Shown here piece by piece: positions 18,085-27,379 of a stretch of DNA of 49,180 bases. The stretch is from an uncultured Collinsella sp. (lineage in GTDB: Bacteria; Actinomycetota; Coriobacteriia; Coriobacteriales; Coriobacteriaceae): contig CAAEUX010000080.1 of assembly GCA_900759335.1 (NCBI GenBank), positions 1 to 49,180 on the forward strand, in the 5' to 3' direction. The position numbers and the translations under genes are program-made. Under the pieces are notes generated by a model, which saw nothing but the letters and a program-made list of their open reading frames with translations, had not been told where the DNA came from and did not search any database. The number at the start of each line of letters is the position of its first letter. Within the stretch, counting starts at the first letter, position 1.

Positions 18085-18115
18085 CCCACGATGCGGGTGT
18101 TTCCCGCATCGTGGG
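18085..18115 (-). terminator. Terminator of the sucrose hydrolase gene
   Basis: A perfect 13-bp stem with a 5-nt loop is followed on the minus strand by TTTTTGTTT. It lies 38 bases past the GH32 stop and directly before the PLP-fold gene, so that gene probably needs its own promoter or readthrough. Confidence 0.85.
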
Positions 18116-18153
18116 CAACGGCTGCAGTATAGCGCCGATATGCGACGAATCGC

Positions 18154-19695
18154 TTAGATGTTGAGCGTGTGATATGTCACGCTTGCACCCGGAGCGTCAA
18201 CGGTCACGCCATAGGCCTCGGGATAGATGCGCGTCGATAACACGAGCGCGCCATCGTTCACAAACACCTCGACCGACGAGGCATCGCCGACAATACGCAC
18301 GTTGCGAACCTCGTCGACGGGCTCCCAACGCACGGTACGACCGCAGCCGGCAGAAGCGCGACCCTCATCGGTAAATCGCATCTCAAAGCGCGCGGGCAGT
18401 TCGCCCTCGGCGGGCACAAACGCCAGCTTCAGCTCGCCATCAACGGTCGCGGTAAACGCGCCGTCGACACCCTCGGCAACAACGTCAAAGCAGGTATCGC
18501 CGGCAACCTCAAACGAGCCAGCCCCCACACGCACCGAGGCATAATGGTGCTCAATCTCGCGCGCCGGCTGCTGCAGCACCACGCCGTCGGCACCGGCTGT
18601 AAGCTCACGCGGCACCGTCATGCAGTGCTGCCAGCCGCACGTCACGGTGGGGTCGTTGCCATAGGTCGGCTCATCGGGCATGCCCATCCAGCCGATCAGA
18701 ATGTGGCGACCATCCTCGGACGTAAACTCCTGCGGAGCATAGAAGTCAAAACCGGCGTCCCACAGGCGGAAATCGCCCAGCTCATAGGCACCGTCACCAC
18801 CCGTAATGTCGCCCGATACAGGCATGTAGCCCGCTGCATATACATTGCCGCGGTCCCAACGACCGCCCTCGAGCCCCTGGGGCGAAAAGGACAGCCACTT
18901 CGCTGGTACACCGCCATCGGCCTCAAGCTCAAGGTATCCCGGGCACTCCCACATAAAGCCAAAACGCTCGGACGTAGACACACGGCTCTCGAGTTCCCAG
19001 CTCAGCATATCGGCCGAGCCGTACACCAGGATCTCGCCCACATCGCGACCGGCACCCTCGCCGTGCATGGCGCAAAATCGACTATCGACATGCGGACCAT
19101 CCACGCGACGACGGGCGCCCAGCACCATGTGATAACGCCCGTCCGCGTCACGCCACACCTTGGGATCGCGCACGTGGCAGGTCAAATCCTCGGGATAATC
19201 CTCGGACGCCAGCACCACGCGCTTTTGGTTGAACTTCCGACCGGCAAGGCCATCAACGCTCTCCACATAGACGGTATCGGCGCGGCGGCCGGTATTGACG
19301 TAGTCGTACGTACCGTCAGCATCGGAAAGCTTAACGTTGCCCGTATAGAGCACGCGAATGCGACCATCTTCGGCAAGCGCGGAGCCCGAGTACACGCCAT
19401 GGCAGTCAAACGGCTCGTCGGGAAGCAGCGGGGCGCCAACGTAGTCCCACGTCATAAGGTCGCGGCTCGTCGCATGGCCCCAGACCTTAACACCACCCTC
19501 GACATCAAACGGCGCATACTGAAAATAGGCATGAAACACGCCGCCCGTCTGGCAAAGACCGTTGGGGTCGTTGAGCCAGCCCGCCGGCGGCATAATATGA
19601 AAGCGCTGGCCATACTCGCCATGACCGCACTCAGAGGCGGCAGCGTCAACAGCGGCAACCAGCTTTGCAAGGTCGCGACCAAGTGCATTAGACAT
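18154..19695 (-). CDS. scrB: GH32 sucrose-6-phosphate hydrolase / beta-fructofuranosidase
   Basis: Hydrolyses sucrose-6-phosphate (or sucrose/fructan) to glucose-6-phosphate and fructose. The GH32 motif WLNDPNG (nucleophile Asp43), the RDP motif in HVRDPKVW (transition-state stabiliser) and ECP in FMWECPGYLEL (acid/base Glu) are all present. The five-blade propeller is followed by a beta-sandwich domain, total 513 aa. There is no signal peptide, so it is cytoplasmic, which fits sugar-phosphate delivered by the PTS EIIBC gene just upstream. The Shine-Dalgarno TTAGGA lies within a 17-bp tandem duplication. Confidence 0.92.
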   Translation of the reverse strand: MSNALGRDLAKLVAAVDAAASECGHGEYGQRFHIMPPAGWLNDPNGLCQTGGVFHAYFQYAPFDVEGGVKVWGHATSRDLMTWDYVGAPLLPDEPFDCHGVYSGSALAEDGRIRVLYTGNVKLSDADGTYDYVNTGRRADTVYVESVDGLAGRKFNQKRVVLASEDYPEDLTCHVRDPKVWRDADGRYHMVLGARRRVDGPHVDSRFCAMHGEGAGRDVGEILVYGSADMLSWELESRVSTSERFGFMWECPGYLELEADGGVPAKWLSFSPQGLEGGRWDRGNVYAAGYMPVSGDITGGDGAYELGDFRLWDAGFDFYAPQEFTSEDGRHILIGWMGMPDEPTYGNDPTVTCGWQHCMTVPRELTAGADGVVLQQPAREIEHHYASVRVGAGSFEVAGDTCFDVVAEGVDGAFTATVDGELKLAFVPAEGELPARFEMRFTDEGRASAGCGRTVRWEPVDEVRNVRIVGDASSVEVFVNDGALVLSTRIYPEAYGVTVDAPGASVTYHTLNI

Positions 19696-19700
19696 ATTAA

Positions 19701-19734
19701 AGTCCTAACGGATCGAAAGTCCTAACGGATCGAA
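19701..19734. repeat. 17-bp tandem duplication before the GH32 start
   Basis: Two exact copies of a 17-base unit lie immediately before the hydrolase ATG. Each contains TTAGGA on the minus strand, so the Shine-Dalgarno region is doubled and only the start-proximal copy is correctly spaced. Confidence 0.9.
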
Positions 19735-19775
19735 AGTAACAAGGCGCCAGAGATCGACACCAGATACGGGAAACG

Positions 19776-19804
19776 CCCGCGAGCATACAGCCCGCGGGTG
19801 TTCC
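19776..19804 (-). terminator. Hairpin between scrA and the GH32 gene
   Basis: A GC-rich inverted repeat with a short AT-containing loop lies just after the PTS gene stop. It resembles a terminator or an RNA-stabilising hairpin that could set the ratio of transporter to hydrolase. The T tract is poor. Confidence 0.45.
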
Positions 19805-19818
19805 TCAATCAAAAGCTC

Positions 19819-21218
19819 TTAGGCCTGCTCGGAAGCCTTGGGCTCGTCCTTGTACAGGACAAACGAGACGGCAAAGGAAACCAACGCGGCGACCGCAAAC
19901 ATGATCGCGTACTGCACGGGCTGGGCCAGGCACAACAGGATACCGAAGATACCGGTAACGCCCGTGCCGGAGGCGGCCAGCGAAGTGAGCGCGCAGACCA
20001 GGGCACCGCAACCGCCGCCGATGCAGCCAGCGATGAAGGGCTTAAAGAAACGCAGGTTCACACCAAAGATGGCAGGCTCGGTAATGCCCATGAAGGCGGA
20101 CAGGGCCGAAGGAAGCGCCAGGCCCTTGATCTTGGCATCGCGGGTCTTAAAGGCAACAGCGAGCGCGGCGCCACCCTGGGCGATGTTGGCAGCGCTGGCG
20201 ATGGGCAGCCAGTAAGTCACGCCGTACTGGGCGAGCTGTCCCAGGTCGATGGCGGTGTACATCTGGTGGATACCCGTAACGACCGTGGGGGCATAGAACA
20301 GGCCGACGATAAAGGAACCGATGCCGAAGGGCAGGGTCAGCAGGGCCTGGATCAGACCGAGGATGGCGTTCTCAGCCCAGACAAAGATGGGGCCGACGGC
20401 AACGAGCGTCACGAGCACGGTCACGAACACCGAGACGAGCGGGGTTACAAAGAGGTCGAACATCTCGGGGACAACCTTGTGGAGACGCTTCTCCAAGAAG
20501 GCCAGAATGGCGCAGGCGATGACGATCGGAATCACATGGCCCTGATAGCCAACCCACTCAAAACTGTACACGCCGGGAATGACGGTGACCATGGTCTGCA
20601 CGCCCTCGGAGGCAACCGTGTAGGCGCTCTGCAGCGAGGAGTTGATGAACGCACCACCGACGACGGCGCCCAGATACGGGTTGGCGCCAAAGGCCTTAGC
20701 GGCGGAGTAGCCGATTAGGATCTGCAGAATGCCAAAGGACGTTCCCGAGACCAGGTCGGCAATCTTGTAGATAAAGTTATTGGTGTCGAGCGCGATAAAG
20801 CCGTTAGTCGCCATAAAGTTGAGGGCGCTCATAATGCCCAGCAGCAGGCCCGAAGCCACGATGGCGGGGATGATGGGGACAAAGACGTCGCCGAGCACCT
20901 TAATGGCACGCATAAAGATGTTCTGCTGCTGCGCCGCGGCCTCCTTGACCTCGGCCTTGGTGGCAGCCTCGACGCCGCTGAGCGCGATGAACTCTTCGTA
21001 GACCTTGTTGACGGTGCCAGTGCCAAAAATAATCTGGAGCTGGCCCTGGGCCTCAAAGACGCCCTTGGCGCCATCGACATTCTCGATGGCCTCTTGTTAA
21101 CCTTGGAATTATCGGCAATCACCAGGCGTAGACGCGTGGCGCAGTGTGCGGCCGAAACAACGTTGTCGGCGCCACCGACGTTGTCGAGCACCTCTTGGGC
21201 TGATTTGCGGTAGTCCAT
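19819..21218 (-). pseudogene. scrA: Sucrose PTS EIIBC, frameshifted
   Basis: Phosphotransferase permease for sucrose. The EIIB domain starts at ATG 21216-21218 and carries the phosphorylation site Cys26 (AAHCATRLRLV). The frame breaks after NSKVNK. The EIIC domain continues in another frame (AIENVDGAKGVFEAQG, then VFVPIIPAIVASGLL and about ten membrane segments) to KDEPKASEQA. One missing base at about 21092-21094, where AAGAGG stands for an expected AAGGAGG, accounts for the shift. Repaired length would be about 466 aa, normal for EIIBC. It may be a true mutation or a sequencing error. The gene lies between its LacI-type regulator and the GH32 hydrolase. Confidence 0.85.
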
Positions 21219-21272
21219 AACTTCCCTTTCCTCCAACGGGCGCATGTGCACCCGGCCATCTTTGACACATAC

Positions 21273-21314
21273 ACTGTAATCGTTTTCAGTTTGATATGAC
21301 TGTAATCGTTTTCA
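21273..21314 (-). promoter_or_regulatory. Two LacI/CcpA-type operators before scrA
   Basis: The same 16-base sequence occurs at 21273-21288 and 21299-21314. The core TGTAATCGTTTTCA fits the catabolite-responsive consensus TGNAANCGNWNNCA and LacI-family operators generally. It is likely bound by the neighbouring LacI-type regulator, by a CcpA-like protein, or both. Confidence 0.7.
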
Positions 21315-21402
21315 TAGTAGGGTGAACGGTAGGAAAAAGCCGGCGAAAGGTAGTTTTGAAGCAAAAACAGGGGTCTCAGAGGCAGGCAGACGTGCCCAAG
21401 GC

Positions 21403-22383
21403 CTAGATATTCATAAGCTGATGGCCGAGCTTGAGCGTCTTGAGACCGCTCTCCCCCTCCTCGCCATCGAGCGCGTTGAGCAACATATTGGTCGCCTCGA
21501 CGCCGCTGGTCAGGTAGCCGTAATGCACGGTGGGAATGCCGCCCGTCAGCGCGCGCAAAAACGCGTTGTCGCCAAAACCGCTCACGCGACGCACGCCCTC
21601 GCCCATGCCGCGAACCTCATCGATGGCACGCAGCGCGCCCGCCGCCATGGTGTCGGTCGCGCAGGCGATAAACGAAACATCGGGAGCGACGGAAAGCAGC
21701 TCACGCGCCGCACCATAGCCCGAGTCGAGCGTAAACGAGCCCAGGCGAATCAAGGCGGAATCGAGCGGGTTGCCCGCAGCGCGCAGGCCGGCCTCAAAAC
21801 CGCGACGGCGATCATAACCGGCCGCGCGGTCCTCTTCGGTAACTCCAATATAGGCAATCTTGCCGTCCACGCGACCCGCAAGCGCATGACCCAGCTCAAA
21901 GGCGGCCTCGTAATCGTCATGATAGACGCACGCCGCGCCCTCGACATGTTGGCCGATCAACACAATGGGCACGCGGCACGATTCAATCGCGCGACGGTGC
22001 TCGTCGGTGATCATGGTTGCCACCAGCACAATGCCATCGACCGGGTGGTTTTGGAATAAATCGAGGTATTCGAGCTCGCGATTGGCCGCGTTGTCGGTAT
22101 TGGCAAGCAGCATCTGGTAGCCACGGCGACCGAGCACCTGGCCAATACCGGCGGTAATGCGGCTCACGGATTCCGAGTTAATCTTAGGCACGATGACGCC
22201 GATAAGCTTGGTGGAGCCGGTACGCAGCGCGCGAGCCTGGCTGGACCGAACGTATCCGGTCAACTCGATTGCCTGCTTAATGCGCTCGGCCTTGTCCGCC
22301 GAGATATACCCACCGTTGAGGTAGCGCGAGACGGCGGCGCTCGAAACGCCCGCCAGCTCGGCCACATCTTTCATCTTTACCAC
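21403..22383 (-). CDS. scrR: LacI-family transcriptional regulator of the sucrose locus
   Basis: An N-terminal LacI HTH (MKDVAELAGVSSAAVSRYLN) and hinge helix are followed by a periplasmic-binding-protein-like effector domain (LIGVIVPKI through the C-terminus). The preferred start is GTG 22381-22383, with AGGGG 5 bases upstream, giving about 326 aa. ATG 22372-22374 is an alternative that would begin at MKDVAEL. It sits directly upstream of scrA on the same strand. The paired operators in the scrA promoter region support a role as the local sucrose repressor. The effector is inferred, not shown. Confidence 0.88.
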   Translation of the reverse strand: MVKMKDVAELAGVSSAAVSRYLNGGYISADKAERIKQAIELTGYVRSSQARALRTGSTKLIGVIVPKINSESVSRITAGIGQVLGRRGYQMLLANTDNAANRELEYLDLFQNHPVDGIVLVATMITDEHRRAIESCRVPIVLIGQHVEGAACVYHDDYEAAFELGHALAGRVDGKIAYIGVTEEDRAAGYDRRRGFEAGLRAAGNPLDSALIRLGSFTLDSGYGAARELLSVAPDVSFIACATDTMAAGALRAIDEVRGMGEGVRRVSGFGDNAFLRALTGGIPTVHYGYLTSGVEATNMLLNALDGEEGESGLKTLKLGHQLMNI

Positions 22384-22430
22384 GAGCACCCCTGTCATTG
22401 AAATCACTTACACAATGATACCTGTTCGTT

Positions 22431-22453
22431 CCGGCGTTCTGACGAACGCCGGA
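22431..22453 (-). terminator. Hairpin downstream of the Pel-type operon
   Basis: An 8-bp stem (CCGGCGTT/AACGCCGG) lies between the DUF4956 gene and the sucrose regulator. It is GC-rich without a T tract, and is a possible terminator or part of the larger foldback region that follows. Confidence 0.4.
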
Positions 22454-22467
22454 CTACTCGACGCTAC

Positions 22468-22567
22468 GCGGGCATCTGCCGGGCGATCTGCCGCTCAAAC
22501 CGTCGCTCGCGTACATGAAGTACGCGTCGCTCCTCTTTCGCGGCACCTCGCCACGGCAGATGCCCGC
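22468..22567. repeat. Foldback element between the Pel operon and scrR
   Basis: Perfect 14-base arms (22468-22481 and 22554-22567) enclose about 70 bases. The enclosed region contains a further short palindrome (GCGTAC/GTACGC) and two CGTCGCTC repeats. It has no coding potential that I recognise. It resembles a repeated intergenic palindrome. Confidence 0.7.
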
Positions 22568-22625
22568 TCGCTGACGTATGCTCGACCAGGAGCGCCCCTC
22601 TTTGTGCAATTTGCTCGCTAGGGTT

Positions 22626-23291
22626 CTAGCCGTGGTATTCGCCGTTGTACTGGATGAGCGTCAGGTCCTCCACGCCGTCGAGCGCGCGGATGGCGTCGGC
22701 ATAGGGCATGTCAACGCCGTCCGAGAACACCTCGACGGCCATCTCGACCTTGTCGCCGCGCATGGTCTTAGACTTGACGGTAAACTTGGTGCGCCCAAAT
22801 GCACGCACGATATCATCACCGGTAGTCTGGCCCGTGTAGTGGATGACCATCATGTACACGCGCGCCTTGTCCTGGTGGCTCGCAAAGCCGGCGATCATCG
22901 CAACGATCACCACCGCCGTAAGCCCCACGAGCGCGTACATGCCGGCGCCTGCCGTAATGCCCGTGGTAATGGCCCAAAACAGATACAACAGGTCGAGCGG
23001 ATCCTTGACCGCCGTACGATAACGAACGATGGACAGAGCACCGACCATACCGAGCGAGATGACCACGTTCGTCGAGATCGCGAGCGTGACCATGCAGGTG
23101 AGCACGCACATGCCCACGAGCGTCACAGCAAAGCTTCGCGAGTACACCACGCCGGTAAAAAAGCGCTTGTACACGTAATAGATCAGGATGCCCATGGCGA
23201 GTGCCACGAGCAGCGACAGGCCGATCTTGGCAGGGTCGACCTGACCAAACGCCTCCAAGACGGAGTTCTTAAAAAAGTCCCTGGTGCTCAT
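22626..23291 (-). CDS. DUF4956 membrane protein
   Basis: A 221-aa protein with three to four predicted membrane helices in the first 135 residues. The family segment SLGMVGALSIVRYRTAVKDP follows the second helix. A soluble C-terminal domain contains a ferredoxin-like alternation ending in LTLIQYNGE. DUF4956 proteins are frequently found beside VTC-type polyphosphate polymerase and CotH genes, as here. Biochemical function is unknown. It is the last gene of the Pel-type operon, 3 bases after the VTC gene. A role in export or assembly at the membrane is inferred from context only. Confidence 0.88.
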   Translation of the reverse strand: MSTRDFFKNSVLEAFGQVDPAKIGLSLLVALAMGILIYYVYKRFFTGVVYSRSFAVTLVGMCVLTCMVTLAISTNVVISLGMVGALSIVRYRTAVKDPLDLLYLFWAITTGITAGAGMYALVGLTAVVIVAMIAGFASHQDKARVYMMVIHYTGQTTGDDIVRAFGRTKFTVKSKTMRGDKVEMAVEVFSDGVDMPYADAIRALDGVEDLTLIQYNGEYHG

Positions 23292-23294
23292 GGT

Positions 23295-24086
23295 CTAAAT
23301 ATCCCCTCGGTTCTCAAAATCCGATTCCCAGTAGTTAAAGCCGCGCAAGTAGGCGGTCTTTTCGTAACACAGGCAGTACTTGGAGACCGCCGTGAGCTCG
23401 GCCGCGCCCGGCGGCACCATATCGCGCACCAACTGCGGGCAAAACTCCGTAAACTTGACCTCCATCACCAGCTTGCCGGGCTCCAGGACCGGCAGCGCGG
23501 GCAGCGTCGCGTCAAAGATATCGAAGCTTCCCACCGCGGCACGAACGTTCATGTCAAACGTAATGCGCACGGTGCCCTCATCCATCACCCACGGCTCGCG
23601 CTCGTAGTCCACGATGGTCCGCGGGCGCATCATGTTGCAGATGCACTCGATGTAGAACTCACGGCAGAGTTGTTGGGGGCTCCGCAGCAAAAAGTCGTAG
23701 TCTCCGGCCAAGATCTGCTCAAACTCGCCACGCGTGAGCGGTGCGTCCTCCTTGTAGATCCAGCTACCGTACTTCTTTTTGCGCTCGAGCTTAATCACCT
23801 TGTCGCCGCCGTTATAGATGCGCACGCGATACTTTTTGCGCATGAGAATACCGGCATCTTTTTCCTCGTAGGCCGAGTTGCAATAATCGTCAAAGTACAG
23901 GCTGCGAATGGTGTAACCGCCTGCCTGCGCATGCTTATCCAGCTTAAACACCGGCGCCATGCGGCAGGCCAGCGCGGTATGCTCGCCCTCGTTAATGAGA
24001 TATTTGAGCTCGTGGCGGTAACGCTCCTGCATGGTACGCGCAGGAGGTGCCGCCAGACGCTCAAACAGCGCGCTAGCCCTCAGCAT
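23295..24086 (-). CDS. VTC-domain (polyphosphate polymerase-like) protein
   Basis: 263 aa. The VTC tunnel-domain residues are visible: RHELKYLI near the N-terminus, RSLYFDD, RKKYRVRIYN, KLERKKK and EVKF. In yeast Vtc4 this domain polymerises polyphosphate from ATP. The bacterial relatives in CotH/DUF4956 clusters have no settled function that I can cite. ATG 24084-24086 has GGAGG 6 bases upstream and overlaps the CotH gene stop by 14 bases. This is preferred over an earlier ATG at 24113 and a later one at 24032. It belongs to the Pel-type operon. Confidence 0.87.
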   Translation of the reverse strand: MLRASALFERLAAPPARTMQERYRHELKYLINEGEHTALACRMAPVFKLDKHAQAGGYTIRSLYFDDYCNSAYEEKDAGILMRKKYRVRIYNGGDKVIKLERKKKYGSWIYKEDAPLTRGEFEQILAGDYDFLLRSPQQLCREFYIECICNMMRPRTIVDYEREPWVMDEGTVRITFDMNVRAAVGSFDIFDATLPALPVLEPGKLVMEVKFTEFCPQLVRDMVPPGAAELTAVSKYCLCYEKTAYLRGFNYWESDFENRGDI

Positions 24087-25842
24087 ACGTGTCCTCCACG
24101 ACCTTGCCGCCATCTTGCACGTAGAAGCACTTCATGCCGTATTGCTTGCCGCCGTCGGTCACATAGTAGTCAAACGCATCTTGCGTATAGCCGTCGGAGT
24201 TAGTGGCACGCACGCGCACAAAGTACTGGCCGGTATCGGGCGCATCGCACGTTACCTCGGGCAGCAGCACGTCCTCGGCCTTAAAGACCACGTCGCTTAT
24301 GGCATAGTCGCGCGCAAGCTCCACGGTATAGCGAATGTCGCGCGCCTTAAAGTCGTAGGACGCATCCCAGTTGATGCGCAGCTTACCGTTATCGATCTGC
24401 GGCACGCCAATGTAGAACGGCATAGGCTTTTTATAGCTCTCGCGGAAGCTCTTATAGTTCTCCTCGATCTCGGAAGGAATCGCCGCGGCAATCTGCTTGT
24501 ATTCGTCCTTGGTCACGGGCAGATTCTCCAGGTCGGGCGCAGCAAAGACGAGCGGCTCCGTGACCTCGCGATAATGCTCGACCATCTTGCTCAGGCGCTC
24601 CTCGGTCAAATACGAGCGCAGGTCCTTGACGGCACGGTCGAGTTCGCTGCGGAACGACTTGCTGCGCAACGCACGGTTAAACAGCACGTTGCCCCAGTAG
24701 TTGCTCACGCCGCGCTCCCAGCTCGCGTAGTCCGAAAACCCGGTAAGAGAAAGCTCCAGCTTGCGCAGCATGCCGTCGTTATCCCAATCTAAAAAGTACC
24801 AGGAATTTGAGTTGAGAGGACTGTACAGATAGCAGTTACGGTTCTGCGTATCGCAGTTGCCCGTCAGAATCTGAAACGCCAGCCAATAGACCAGATTCTC
24901 GGTATCAAAGTAGGTATCGAGCACATCATCGATCTTGTGCGATTCATCGTTGAGCGCATCGAGCATCTCGATGAGCTTGGTGTGGTCCGAATCGCCCTTA
25001 ATCTCGAGCATGCCCTCAAAGTTTGCCTGGTTGTAGTCGGGATCGTCGGCGAGCTTAATGATGTCCTCGTAGCGATGGAAATCAAAGCTGTTCACCTTGT
25101 ACAGGTGCCCGCTCTTATCCAGGCCATGTGCCTTAAGCGCCGTCTTGTTGAGCTGCTCCACCTGCGTAAACAGGCCGTAGTCCTCAAAGGTATCGTTGGA
25201 CTTTTCGGTCTGGTCGCACACCCACAGATGCACAAACTGCGTGCGCAGGCCCATCATCTGGGGAATCCCGCGGATAAGGTCGTAGGCCATCTTGTTGCGA
25301 AAACGCATACCCTCGCCCATGTGCTTGTTGAGCGCAATCGCGCGCTGTTGGCGCCAGGTACCCTTGCCCTTTTTGAGCTCCACCTTGTAATTCTTTTGCG
25401 AGTTATTGCTCGATGTCTGACCGCGCACCTGCACGGTGGCATTGGGCGCTTCCTCGCCATAGCCAACCTCGCCGGCCACCGGGCCGTCTTCGTCGCCCGC
25501 CTGCAGCAGGCCCATAACCTGATAGCGCGTCACGCCCATGTCGGCATAGTCATACACCGAGTACGTGTTGATCTCGGCCCAGCTGTGGTCGGTGTTCTCG
25601 GAGCTGTTGCCGCGCGAGACCGTCAGGTACATGGTCACAATACCCGAGTCGTCGTAGACCTCGTAGAGCTCGTCCTTGTCGCGCAGGTGCTTGGCCTCAT
25701 TCGAGGCCTCAGCCTTTTTAATCTTGCCCTGCTTTTTGACCTTTTTGGTCGAGGAGTCTTCCTGCACCGAGCAGCCCGAAAGCAACAGCGCACCGGCAGC
25801 CGCCTCAAACAGGCGACGGCGAGACATCATCCTATCGGTCAT
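24073..25842 (-). CDS. CotH-kinase family lipoprotein
   Basis: 589 aa. The N-terminus RRRLFEAAAGALLLSGC has a twin-Arg start and a lipobox (LSGC), so the protein is probably lipid-anchored outside the membrane. A Lys-rich spacer leads to a CotH domain with an atypical protein-kinase fold. KNYKVELKK, MAYDLIRG and the metal-binding DWDNDGM motif match CotH. A C-terminal fibronectin-like segment (about 490-580) may bind carbohydrate or protein. In Bacillus CotH phosphorylates spore-coat proteins. A different target, linked to the Pel-like polymer or the VTC protein, is inferred here. It overlaps pelG by 11 bases. Confidence 0.85.
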   Translation of the reverse strand: MTDRMMSRRRLFEAAAGALLLSGCSVQEDSSTKKVKKQGKIKKAEASNEAKHLRDKDELYEVYDDSGIVTMYLTVSRGNSSENTDHSWAEINTYSVYDYADMGVTRYQVMGLLQAGDEDGPVAGEVGYGEEAPNATVQVRGQTSSNNSQKNYKVELKKGKGTWRQQRAIALNKHMGEGMRFRNKMAYDLIRGIPQMMGLRTQFVHLWVCDQTEKSNDTFEDYGLFTQVEQLNKTALKAHGLDKSGHLYKVNSFDFHRYEDIIKLADDPDYNQANFEGMLEIKGDSDHTKLIEMLDALNDESHKIDDVLDTYFDTENLVYWLAFQILTGNCDTQNRNCYLYSPLNSNSWYFLDWDNDGMLRKLELSLTGFSDYASWERGVSNYWGNVLFNRALRSKSFRSELDRAVKDLRSYLTEERLSKMVEHYREVTEPLVFAAPDLENLPVTKDEYKQIAAAIPSEIEENYKSFRESYKKPMPFYIGVPQIDNGKLRINWDASYDFKARDIRYTVELARDYAISDVVFKAEDVLLPEVTCDAPDTGQYFVRVRATNSDGYTQDAFDYYVTDGGKQYGMKCFYVQDGGKVVEDTYAEG

Positions 25843-27376
25843 CAGAACCTCCCCAATGCTTGCGATACACGCGAACTACTGCGCGCTCAAACGCGCCGTG
25901 CGGCACGCCCTTATGTCGGCCTTCCTCATAGCGCTGTTCGGCATGGTCGAGCAAGCGGCCCAGCTGTGTAAAGCGACCCGTCTTGTCGGTCGCCACAATG
26001 GGCTGCTGGCTCAGGATACGATACGGCAAGTTGGCGGTATAGGTATCGAGCCGCAGCAGCGCCACGATAAACAACACCGCCGCGCCCAACAAAAAGCCAA
26101 AGCCGTAAAACTGCTGCGGCAAAAGCAACGACACAGCAGTCGCCAGCCCGGCCACACCGGCAAACAACCCCGAGGCCAGCACGGCCCCCTTGTAGTCGGT
26201 AAAGTACAGCAAGATGAGCATCACCGTATTACCCACGGCATACAGGCCATAGCCCACGCACAGCGTGCGAAAATACCCGTGCATCAGGTTGTTAAAGCCC
26301 AACGGTAGGGCCGACAGCACCGTGGTCTCGAGCGAAATGACCGCCGCGGTCACAAACAGCTGCTTGAGCGCACAAAAGCGCAGTTCGCTGTTGAGCGTGG
26401 AGAGCATCCCCTCCTCTGCCACCACAATGTCGCCCACCACGCCGCCGTCGTTGAACAGGCTGTAGTAGTCGCGATAGCGCGGATAGAAATTGACCTCGAC
26501 CGAGACCACAAAGTTGACGGTCGTGACCAGGATCGTCAAAAACGCGATGAGCGCCGGCACATCGTAGTAGGGCGCGCCATAAAACAAGCCCTTGACCTGC
26601 ACGCCAATGGGACCGGCCCAAATAATCACCAGGTGCGCAAAGAGTCCCAGATTGGTTAACAGACCCGTGAGCGCCAGCGGCATAAACTGATCGAGCCACT
26701 GCAAAAAGGGCCAGGGGCTGCGGTCGCTCTGAGGAAAATACCGGTACAGCAGTACCACGTCCCAGGCGAGCATGACGCCGTAGCCCAGAGCAATTGACGC
26801 CAACAGGCCCTCGACCGGCGGCAGTCCCAGCGCCAGCGCGGCCAGGGCGCACAGGCACGCCACGCCAATGGCGGCCGCAAAGCTGCAAAGGATGCCGCGG
26901 TAATCCTTGATGGCCGTGAGGTAACTCATGCCGTTCCAGTTGACGATCATAATGTTGAACAGCCACAGGCACAGCAGCCCCTGCAGCAGCGTGGCGCCCG
27001 AGAACAGCAAAAAGACGCCGTAGAGCACCGTGCCCGCAACGAGCATGATGGTATTAGATCCCCAAAACGAAGGCAGGATCTCATCCTCGCGCTCGGCAAA
27101 CAACATATCGGCCAAAAAGCGCGTGACCGGCATAGAGAAAAAGCTCGTGAGCAAAAGTGAGGCCAGCAGTGTGTAGGTCACCATGCACACCAGCAGATCC
27201 TGGTTGGCACGGCCCACACCCCACAGACCGCACAGCACCAAGATAACCACCTGGAGCAGCACGCCCAACAGCATGGGACCCGTGCACACAATGCCGGCGT
27301 AGCCGTAAGCACGCATCGTGGCAAACAGGCCCTTGCGCCTAAACAGGCGCTTGAGCTCAAAACCAATTCCGGCCAT
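25832..27376 (-). CDS. pelG: Pel exopolysaccharide exporter PelG
   Basis: 514-aa polytopic membrane protein of the MOP/Wzx superfamily with about twelve hydrophobic segments. It begins with the PelG-typical MAGIGFELKRLFRRKG. In Pel systems PelG forms the inner-membrane synthase complex with PelF, PelD and PelE and carries the polymer across the membrane. It lies 3 bases after pelF and overlaps the CotH gene. Length and start agree with the family. Confidence 0.93.
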   Translation of the reverse strand: MAGIGFELKRLFRRKGLFATMRAYGYAGIVCTGPMLLGVLLQVVILVLCGLWGVGRANQDLLVCMVTYTLLASLLLTSFFSMPVTRFLADMLFAEREDEILPSFWGSNTIMLVAGTVLYGVFLLFSGATLLQGLLCLWLFNIMIVNWNGMSYLTAIKDYRGILCSFAAAIGVACLCALAALALGLPPVEGLLASIALGYGVMLAWDVVLLYRYFPQSDRSPWPFLQWLDQFMPLALTGLLTNLGLFAHLVIIWAGPIGVQVKGLFYGAPYYDVPALIAFLTILVTTVNFVVSVEVNFYPRYRDYYSLFNDGGVVGDIVVAEEGMLSTLNSELRFCALKQLFVTAAVISLETTVLSALPLGFNNLMHGYFRTLCVGYGLYAVGNTVMLILLYFTDYKGAVLASGLFAGVAGLATAVSLLLPQQFYGFGFLLGAAVLFIVALLRLDTYTANLPYRILSQQPIVATDKTGRFTQLGRLLDHAEQRYEEGRHKGVPHGAFERAVVRVYRKHWGGSDDR

Positions 27377-27379
27377 CGG

